From Pseudomonas palleroniana (GTDB lineage: Bacteria > Pseudomonadota > Gammaproteobacteria > Pseudomonadales > Pseudomonadaceae), in assembly GCF_003031675.1 (NCBI RefSeq), contig NZ_PYWX01000061.1, positions 1-64,000 on the forward strand: DNA of 64,000 nucleotides, read 5' to 3'. A program made the position numbers and the translations under genes. Positions 58,233 through 64,000 of the stretch are shown piece by piece. Numbering within the stretch: the stretch's first letter is position 1; each line of letters begins with the position of its first letter. The notes beneath the pieces were generated by a model. It saw nothing but the letters and a program-made list of their open reading frames with translations, did not search any database and was not told the DNA's origin.

Positions 58233-60869
58233 TTAAAAGTCATAACTGAGCCGCGTGTAGTAGAACGCCCCTTCCGGCGCCGACGGCGACAGGTAGCTGT
58301 ATTGCTGGCCAGGGGTCTGGCGCAGGCGGGTGTTGAAGTCATCGGGTTTGCTGTCGAACAGGTTGTTGGCGCCGACAGACACACGCAGTTGCTTGGTGAA
58401 GGCGTAGTTCACGTCCAGGTCGGTGTTCCATTGCGCAGCGAAGGTCTGGTCGTATTGAGCGTTGGCTTCGCTGGCGGCGTATTTGCGGTACTCGCCGTAG
58501 CGGGTTTCGCTGAGGGCGATGGTCCACGCGCCGATGCGGTGAGTCGCGCCCAGCACCCACTTGTCTTGCGGGTAGCCGTGCTCCAGGAAACCACGGGCTT
58601 CACGGGTGAGAACGTCGAAACCGTTGGGGTTCTCGTGGACCTTCTCGATCGTGGTGCGTGACTGGGTGTAACCGGCCGACAGGCTCAGCGCGCCGTACTG
58701 CGCCAGGTCCAGGTTGTACTTGCCGACGATGTCCACACCGCGCGTGCGCGTGTTGGCCGCGTTGGTCATGAACTGCGCCCAGGTGTATTGGCCAAAGCCG
58801 GCCTGTTGCAGAATCTGCTCGGCCCGTGGGCCGGAAATCCCCCCGCTGTAGAGCAGGCGGTCACGAATCGAGATCTGATAGGCGTCGATGGTTAGCGAGG
58901 CTTGTTCGATCGGACGCAGCACCAGGCCCAAGGAGTAGTTGGTGGACTTTTCGGGCTTGAGCGGCTCGGCGCCCAGGGCACGGGCGGCCAGGTTGTCGGC
59001 GGGCAGCATGCGCGTGAGGACCGGGTTGCCGTTGATGTCGACGTTGGTGGTGGTGGTCCACGAGGTGCCGATCTGGCCCAGGGTCGGTGCGCGGAACGAG
59101 TTGTTCACCGTGGCGCGCAGGCCCACTTGCGGGGTGAAGTCATAACGCGCCGAAAGCTTGCCGGTGGTGGCCGAGCCGAAGTCCGAGTAGTGCTCGGTAC
59201 GCCCGGCGATGCCTACCTGGAATTTGTCGGTGAGCTGATGCTCAAGGCCGAAATACACGCCGCCCACATCACGCTTGTAGGTGCCGGCGTCGTCCGGTGT
59301 CAGGCCAGAGGCTTGTACCGCCCCCACCTGCACGCCGTTGATGCCGCCAAACGAGTAGGACTCATAGTCGCCCTCCTCCAGACGATATTGCTCATGACGG
59401 TAGGCAATACCCGCCGAGACGGTCAAAGGATGGCTCGACCAGTTGACGTCCAGATCCTTGGCGTAATCCAGGCCGATATTGGTCTGGTCATTGACCAGCG
59501 TGGCCACGTCGAATTTGGTCGGGCTGTTCAGGCCATAGCTGGGGTTGACGGTGTTGAAGGCCAATTCATCGTGTTTGTCGCGACCGTAGGTGGCACTGAG
59601 ATCGAAGCGACCCAGGGTCTCGTCCTCAAAGCGGGTACCGACGGTGATTGCGCCGTCTTCGTAGCGATAGCGGTACTTGGGAATGGTGCCGTTGGGGTAG
59701 ATGCCCGGCACGTTGTTCGGGTTATTGGCCAGCAATGGCGGCGTGTTGTTTACCGACTTGTCCTGGCCGAAAGTGGCGAAACTGTAGAGGCGCCACTGGT
59801 CGTTCAGGCCAATCTCGGCGTTGGCCGCCAGGTTGAATTTATCGCGCCCGGCGCCGCCCCAGCGGGGGTCTTGCACCTGGCCGTTGGCGACATACTGATC
59901 GCCAATGTCGGTGGGTTTGTTGTTGAGGGTGTTGAAACTCAAGGTCAGGAAACCGTCCCCCGGCAAGCCCAGGCCGTACCAGCCGTCCGTGCTTTTGCTG
60001 AAACCGTCGCCCTGCGCATATTTGCCCAGCTGGGTGTTCACCTGGCCGCCGCTGTCACGTTCCTTGAGCACAATGTTGATCACGCCGGCCACCGCATCCG
60101 AACCATATTGAGCCGAGGCGCCATCACGCAGCACTTCGACATGGTCGATGCTGCTGATAGGGATCATGTCCAAGTCCACCGGCTGCGCGCCAATGAACGG
60201 CACGCCACCGGAGATGTTCACCACCGCCGAGGCATGTCGGCGCTTGCCGTTGATCAGCACCAACGTCTGGTCCGGCGCCAGGCCACGCAAGGACGCACCC
60301 TTGGGGTTCTGCCCACGGGTGGCGCTCTGGTTCTGCGGGAAGTTGAACGACGGCAGCAGTTGAAAGAGTGCCTGGTTGAGGCTGATGGCGCCGGTCTGCT
60401 TGAGTTCTTCGGCGTTGATCACGTCCACCGGGGCCGCGCTGGTGAGTGCGGTGGCGTCACTGCGGCGGGTGCCGATGGCGACCACGCGGTCCAGGGTCGG
60501 CGCTTGCGCTGCGGTGGTTTGCGCCTTGGCATTGCTGGTGGCGTTTTTGCTCGCGCCTTCCTTGATGATGAACGCACCGTCCGGGCTGACCTGGACTTGC
60601 AGGCCGGTGCCCTTGAGCGCGGCGTCCACCGCCTGTTGCGCCGACAGCGAACCGTCCACGCGGGCCGAAGAATAGTTGCCCAATTGCGGCGTAAACGAGA
60701 TCACCTGGCCGCTTTGGCGGCTGATGTTGAGCAGCACTTCATCCAGCGGGCCAGGTGCGATGTGGTAGACCCGACGCGCCTCTTCGGCACTGGCGGTAAA
60801 CGAGAAAAACAGACTGGCCAATGGCACCAGGGCAAAGGTTCTAAGCGGCACACGGTTGAACTGACTCAC
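58233..60869 (-). CDS. TonB-dependent receptor with STN signalling domain
   Basis: 878 residues. After a signal peptide (VPLRTFALVPLASLFFSFTA) comes an STN domain (YHIAPGPLDEVLLNISRQSG ... AFIIKEG, about 30-110), a plug with SLRGLAPDQTLVLINGKRRH and VEVLRDGASAQYGSDAVAGV, then a beta barrel ending RLSYDF. The STN domain couples to the FecR encoded upstream. The start is GTG at 60869 with a GGGGAG site; the longer frame runs into a REPIN. The plug is of the type common in non-siderophore receptors, so the ligand may be organic rather than ferric. Confidence 0.88.
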   Translation of the reverse strand: MSQFNRVPLRTFALVPLASLFFSFTASAEEARRVYHIAPGPLDEVLLNISRQSGQVISFTPQLGNYSSARVDGSLSAQQAVDAALKGTGLQVQVSPDGAFIIKEGASKNATSNAKAQTTAAQAPTLDRVVAIGTRRSDATALTSAAPVDVINAEELKQTGAISLNQALFQLLPSFNFPQNQSATRGQNPKGASLRGLAPDQTLVLINGKRRHASAVVNISGGVPFIGAQPVDLDMIPISSIDHVEVLRDGASAQYGSDAVAGVINIVLKERDSGGQVNTQLGKYAQGDGFSKSTDGWYGLGLPGDGFLTLSFNTLNNKPTDIGDQYVANGQVQDPRWGGAGRDKFNLAANAEIGLNDQWRLYSFATFGQDKSVNNTPPLLANNPNNVPGIYPNGTIPKYRYRYEDGAITVGTRFEDETLGRFDLSATYGRDKHDELAFNTVNPSYGLNSPTKFDVATLVNDQTNIGLDYAKDLDVNWSSHPLTVSAGIAYRHEQYRLEEGDYESYSFGGINGVQVGAVQASGLTPDDAGTYKRDVGGVYFGLEHQLTDKFQVGIAGRTEHYSDFGSATTGKLSARYDFTPQVGLRATVNNSFRAPTLGQIGTSWTTTTNVDINGNPVLTRMLPADNLAARALGAEPLKPEKSTNYSLGLVLRPIEQASLTIDAYQISIRDRLLYSGGISGPRAEQILQQAGFGQYTWAQFMTNAANTRTRGVDIVGKYNLDLAQYGALSLSAGYTQSRTTIEKVHENPNGFDVLTREARGFLEHGYPQDKWVLGATHRIGAWTIALSETRYGEYRKYAASEANAQYDQTFAAQWNTDLDVNYAFTKQLRVSVGANNLFDSKPDDFNTRLRQTPGQQYSYLSPSAPEGAFYYTRLSYDF

Positions 60870-60994
60870 TTTGGCTCCCCCCAAGGAAACGCGAGAACGC
60901 TGCTCCCCGCAGCGCTTACGCCAGTGATGTGCAACGGCGTGGGGAAACCTTGCAGATCGTTTGGTTATGTCTTTAGAACCCACACTGCACCCCC

Positions 60995-61083
60995 TGTGGG
61001 AGGGGGCTTGCTCCCGATAACGGTGTATCAGTGCCAAGTGCATTGGCTGACACTCCGCAATCGGGAGCAAGCCCCCTCCCACA
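60995..61083. repeat. REPIN between the TonB receptor and FecR genes
   Basis: TGTGGGAGGGGGCTTGCTCC at 60995 is complemented by GGGAGCAAGCCCCCTCCCACA ending at 61083, with CAGTGCCAAGTGCATTGGCTG inside. Element of the standard doublet type; it separates fecR from the receptor gene in an otherwise co-directional set. Confidence 0.85.
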
Positions 61084-61092
61084 TAGGCGCCA

Positions 61093-62037
61093 TCACGCAG
61101 CACTGACGGTCACCCACAAACCGGTGCGGCGGGTGATATGGATCGGCAAGGTCTGCGCCAGGGTGTCGAGTATTTGCTGGGGGTTGTCCAGACGGTATAG
61201 GCCACTGACACGTAGACCCGCCACGGCGGGATCCAGGCGCAGCACGCCGTTGTGATAGGGGCGCAGTGCGTCGATGACGTCGGCCAGCGGGCGGTCACGC
61301 ACTTGCAGGAAGCCATCGACCCAGGCGGTGGCTCCGGTGGAACTGGCCTGCACCGGTCCGAAGCCTGCGCGGTCGTAGCGCACCTCATGGCCGGCAGCGA
61401 GTTGCAGGCGCTCACCGTTCTGGCCGTCGATTTGCACCGCACCGTTCAGGGCGACGACTTGGCCCTGCCCTTCGCGCTCGCGCAGCACAAAGCGGTTGCC
61501 GTGGGCGCGCAGACGCGCCTGGTCGGTGTAGATCAGAAAGGGCCGAATGCGGTCGCTGGCGACCTTGGCCAGTAACTCGCCTTCGCGCAGGCGCACAAGC
61601 CGCCGTTGCGGGTCGAACTGGATATCCGCCGTACTTTGCGCGTTGAGCAATAACTCGCTGCCATCCTCCAGCGTCACCGTGCGGCGCTCGCCGGTGCCGG
61701 TGCGGATATCCGCCGTGAGTTCCATCAACGGCAAGCCCAGCGGCTTGGCCAACAACGCAACGCCGAGCGCGACACCGGCGCCTGCCAGCGCAACCTGCAA
61801 CACCTGGCGACGGCTGGACGGTGCCTCCAACGCCTGCTGCAACACCTGGCCACTCACCCCCTGCGCCAGGGGCACCTGGAATACGCCAAGGCGTGCTTCC
61901 AACTGTCGGCACAGCGCGTCGTGGCGCGGGTCGGCGGCACGCCATTGTGCGTAGCGCTGCCAGTCGCCCGCCGTAGCCTGGCCGGAACGCAGCAGCACGT
62001 GCCAGCTTGCGGCGCTGTCGATCAATTCGTCGTTCAT
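61093..62037 (-). CDS. FecR-family anti-sigma/signal transducer
   Basis: 314 residues. Cytoplasmic N-domain with DUF4880 (ELIDSAASWHVLLRSGQATA, WRAADPRHDALCRQLEARLG), one membrane helix near 85-105 (LQVALAGAGVALGVALLAKP), and the periplasmic FecR domain (TGTGERRTVTLEDGSELLLN) with a C-terminal STN-like half. It passes the receptor signal to the adjacent sigma factor. Its ATG overlaps the sigma stop (ATGA). Confidence 0.9.
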   Translation of the reverse strand: MNDELIDSAASWHVLLRSGQATAGDWQRYAQWRAADPRHDALCRQLEARLGVFQVPLAQGVSGQVLQQALEAPSSRRQVLQVALAGAGVALGVALLAKPLGLPLMELTADIRTGTGERRTVTLEDGSELLLNAQSTADIQFDPQRRLVRLREGELLAKVASDRIRPFLIYTDQARLRAHGNRFVLREREGQGQVVALNGAVQIDGQNGERLQLAAGHEVRYDRAGFGPVQASSTGATAWVDGFLQVRDRPLADVIDALRPYHNGVLRLDPAVAGLRVSGLYRLDNPQQILDTLAQTLPIHITRRTGLWVTVSAA

Positions 62038-62543
62038 TCCAGGCACAGCCGCAGGCAACGATTGAAGGCACGGTTCATGTAGTCGCTGACCGAGCGCTGG
62101 GAAATCCCCAGCTCGGCGGCGATTTCCGGGTAAGTCAGGCCATTGAGCTGGGACAGCAGGAAGGTCGCCTTGACCTTGGCCGGCAAGCCGTCGAGCAACT
62201 GGTCAATGGCTTGCAGCGCCTCAAGCATTTGCGCCAGCTCTTGTGCAGACGGTGCAGTTGAAGCTTCGTCGTTATCGAGTGCACTGAGGTAGGCACGCTC
62301 CAGATCACGGCGGCGCCACAACTGATACACCAGGCGCTGGGCAATGGTGGTGAGCAAGGCGCGAGGCTGGCGGATGGGTACCACACCCGGCGCACTCAGG
62401 AGCTGGACAAAAGTATCGGCGGCGATGTCTTCGGCATGTGCGCGGGAATCGAGGTGACGGTGCAAGCGGCCGCACAGCCAGGCGTAATGACTGCGGAATA
62501 ACCCGCCCACGTAATCGCTGTGAGAAGTGTCGGCGCCGGACAT
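62034..62543 (-). CDS. FecI-type ECF sigma factor
   Basis: 169 residues. Region 2: LFRSHYAWLCGRLHRHLDSR then AEDIAADTFVQLLS; region 4: LLDGLPAKVKATFLLSQLNG then LTYPEIAAELGISQRSVSDY. With the downstream FecR and STN-TonB receptor it forms a cell-surface signalling set, and it probably activates the receptor gene. No clear Fur box is visible in the 108-base AT-rich gap upstream. Confidence 0.9.
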   Translation of the reverse strand: MSGADTSHSDYVGGLFRSHYAWLCGRLHRHLDSRAHAEDIAADTFVQLLSAPGVVPIRQPRALLTTIAQRLVYQLWRRRDLERAYLSALDNDEASTAPSAQELAQMLEALQAIDQLLDGLPAKVKATFLLSQLNGLTYPEIAAELGISQRSVSDYMNRAFNRCLRLCLE

Positions 62544-62651
62544 AGTGGCTCCATCTGAGTAGGTTGCACGTTATGTCCGGTGTTCCGGTAAAACGATCCT
62601 AGCAAGGCTGCTTATTCTTTAATAATACTTAAAAAGTATTTTTATATAACT

Positions 62652-63449
62652 TTATCTTAGATCCGCATAGCCACTGGCAATGGCCTGTCGCTGGTAGTCC
62701 AGCAGCACCCTGTAGTCGTCCTCGCTGGCCGCAAGCACTTCCTGCACGCCCAAGGTTTCAGCGACCTGCGGCAAATCTTCCAGCGCCTGATTCATCGCCA
62801 GGCGTATTGCCGTGACCTGCGCATCCTGCAAGCCCCACGCGCCGATATAGGGCAGGGTCGGGCTCGGGGCGCTGTGCGCGACGATACGTAGCCCTGCCAC
62901 TTCCTGCGGTGAGAATCGAGCCAGGTAGTCGTAGGTGACACTGTCGATGGCGGCAAGGTCGGCGCGGTCTTCCCGCAGCCGGCACAGGCTCTCGCGGTGG
63001 GCACCACTGATGTCGACAACGGCGAAGAAACGCCCATCGCGTTGCAACGGTGCCAGGCGCTCACGCAGCAGGTTCATGCCGCTGTTGGAGTCGTGGCCGT
63101 TGATCACACCGCGGCTGTTGTAGAAATCCGCCAGGGTGTGGCGAGGGTTATCATCGCGGGTCAGCAGCAGGCTGCAATGTGCGCCGCCACTGCTGTGGGG
63201 CAGCTCATAGCGGGGGCGGCCGATCACTCGGACCTGGCCACGCAGTTGGGTCATCAACGGATAGCCGCAGGTTTGCGCCATCAGCAACTGGGGCGCGAGC
63301 CATACGCCAGGCAAGTCAAGGTGGTCGGCGTTGAGACGACGCAGCGCCAGGTGCTCGAAGATGCGCGTCAGCCACTGGTCATTGGCCTGCCGGATCGCCT
63401 CGGGCGCGACATACATCCGCAGTTCGGCATAGTGCTCACTCATCGTCAT
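62652..63449 (-). CDS. PhnD-like substrate-binding protein without signal peptide
   Basis: 265 residues of the phosphate/phosphonate-binding (PhnD, family 12) fold: ALRRLNADHLDLPGVWLAPQ, LADFYNSRGVINGHDSNSGM, LREDRADLAAIDSVTYDYLA and SPSPTLPYIGAWG-type block (SAPSPTLPYIGAWGLQDAQV). It starts MTMSEHYAELRMYVAPEAIR, with no signal peptide, so it is probably cytoplasmic and may sense rather than transport. It lies three bases after the desaturase stop, in the same operon. Confidence 0.75.
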   Translation of the reverse strand: MTMSEHYAELRMYVAPEAIRQANDQWLTRIFEHLALRRLNADHLDLPGVWLAPQLLMAQTCGYPLMTQLRGQVRVIGRPRYELPHSSGGAHCSLLLTRDDNPRHTLADFYNSRGVINGHDSNSGMNLLRERLAPLQRDGRFFAVVDISGAHRESLCRLREDRADLAAIDSVTYDYLARFSPQEVAGLRIVAHSAPSPTLPYIGAWGLQDAQVTAIRLAMNQALEDLPQVAETLGVQEVLAASEDDYRVLLDYQRQAIASGYADLR

Positions 63450-63452
63450 CTC

Positions 63453-64000
63453 TCACGCAAAAGGGTGCCGGGGGCTATCGATGGCCTTGAGGCCATGGCG
63501 GCTGATCAACTCACCGTAGCCTTGCACCAGGAAACCACCGCTGCGGGCCACCCATTGATCACGCCGCGCACGGTAGACCGTGGGCAGCAAGTACCAGGGC
63601 AGTTTCGGCAAGTCGTGATGCACCAGGTGCAGGTTGTTGTTGAGGAACAGCCAGGTCCACGGCCAGGACGCTTCGTTGAGGACGGTGCGCTGCTCCGGTT
63701 GCGGATGCGGGCGGTGTTCATAGTAGGAACGGATCGAGGCCAGGGACAAGGCTGGCACACTGACCAGCAGCAGGTAGTGCCACACCGACAGCGCGCTGTA
63801 GTGGGCGATAAAACTCAGCATCAGCACGGTAACGCCGCCGTGGGCCAGCCACATGGGCCAGACCTGGGGCAGGCGTTGGAACTCGTGACGGGCCAGCCGG
63901 CCAATCGTCAAGGGCGCCGCCAGCAGAAAGCGGCCGAGCACGGTCTTGGTCAGCCAATGCACGCCACGTTCCAATAGCACACTGTTGTCCCATTGCCGCT
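63453..64000 (-). CDS. Fatty acid desaturase, 5' end outside window
   Basis: C-terminal 182 residues of a membrane desaturase. The frame is open to the window edge (RQWDNSVLLERG...). Two to three membrane helices are visible (GGVTVLMLSFIAHYSALSVW, HYLLLVSVPALSLASI), and the third histidine box is NNNLHLVHHDLP (HxxHH). It introduces a double bond or hydroxylates a lipid or amino-acid-derived chain using a di-iron centre. The first two histidine boxes are expected outside the window. Co-transcribed with the PhnD-like gene. Confidence 0.82.
   Translation of the reverse strand, partial: RQWDNSVLLERGVHWLTKTVLGRFLLAAPLTIGRLARHEFQRLPQVWPMWLAHGGVTVLMLSFIAHYSALSVWHYLLLVSVPALSLASIRSYYEHRPHPQPEQRTVLNEASWPWTWLFLNNNLHLVHHDLPKLPWYLLPTVYRARRDQWVARSGGFLVQGYGELISRHGLKAIDSPRHPFA

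Noticed and set aside
58902..61106. 734-codon open frame on the plus strand
   Set aside because: It mirrors the TonB receptor gene, which has clear STN, plug and barrel motifs; the antisense protein has none.
62544..62651. Fur box upstream of the FecI-like sigma gene
   Set aside because: The gap is AT-rich (TTTAATAATACTTAAAAAG) but I see no acceptable match to the GATAATGATAATCATTATC pattern.
1..64000. CRISPR arrays, tRNA, rRNA, prophage or insertion sequences
   Set aside because: No regularly spaced direct repeats, no CCA-ended cloverleafs, no transposase, integrase or phage structural genes are visible; the repeats present are REP-type palindromes.

Overview
The window reads as chromosome of a fluorescent-group Pseudomonas. 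The evidence is high GC with strong GC3 bias, a class Ia NrdB with the expected C-terminus, many LysR regulators, abundant REP/REPIN hairpins built on GTGGGAGGGGGCTTGCTCCC or GTGGCGAGGGAGCTTGCTCCC, a DUF6124 gene, a BdlA-like chemoreceptor and a gntP-gntK-gntR locus. There is no rRNA, tRNA, CRISPR array, integrase or intact insertion sequence. It looks like core genome interleaved with small accessory and catabolic modules.

Layout. 0-3 kb: 3' part of nrdB, its terminator, an HNH-nuclease remnant, a HAD phosphatase and a VapBC toxin-antitoxin pair. 3-9.7 kb: LysR regulator divergent from an ArgH paralogue followed by a polar amino-acid ABC importer (permease, ATPase, binding protein) and an MFS carrier, probably one uptake and catabolism unit. 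9.7-12.3 kb: a small accessory patch with a CoiA-like cysteine protein of unknown role, an XRE regulator behind a LexA-type box, a HigBA-type pair and a small P-loop NTPase. 12.5-16.8 kb: an amidase and a diverged amidase-like protein lacking the catalytic serine region, then a metallo-beta-lactamase-fold hydrolase divergent from a TetR regulator across a clear operator. 17-27.6 kb: signalling genes (MASE2-GGDEF cyclase, PAS-PAS-MCP, GAF histidine kinase, transmembrane MCP), a stand-alone CTP-synthase-like glutaminase domain with an ABM protein, and GlpQ. 27.6-33.5 kb: ZntB, Pit and a pxpABC 5-oxoprolinase operon in which pxpB carries an in-frame amber codon. 33.5-39.6 kb: four LysR regulators with an SDR, an NmrA-like protein and a PACE efflux pump. 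39.7-42.3 kb: an ECF42-type sigma operon (SnoaL, YCII/DGPF, SRPBCC, sigma) behind a matching promoter. 42.4-48.2 kb: GNAT, GyrI-like protein, AlaC and the gluconate locus with three related operator palindromes. 48.2-53.9 kb: a candidate structured leader before DUF6124, two GST genes, an MFS carrier, two unknown proteins and a LysR regulator.

53.8-64 kb is the most unusual part. A four-gene operon encodes an OpuAC-type (betaine-like) binding protein, an SsuA-type binding protein, an ornithine-cyclodeaminase-family enzyme and a HAL/PAL-superfamily protein that has lost the Ala-Ser-Gly triad needed to form the MIO cofactor. Upstream on the same strand lies a FecI-FecR-TonB receptor surface-signalling set, then a PhnD-like protein without signal peptide and a fatty acid desaturase cut by the window end. 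I infer an outer-membrane-to-cytoplasm scavenging route for an unidentified nitrogen or betaine-like compound.

All assignments come from reading the protein sequences and motifs by eye. No database search was possible, and family names rest on recalled motifs.
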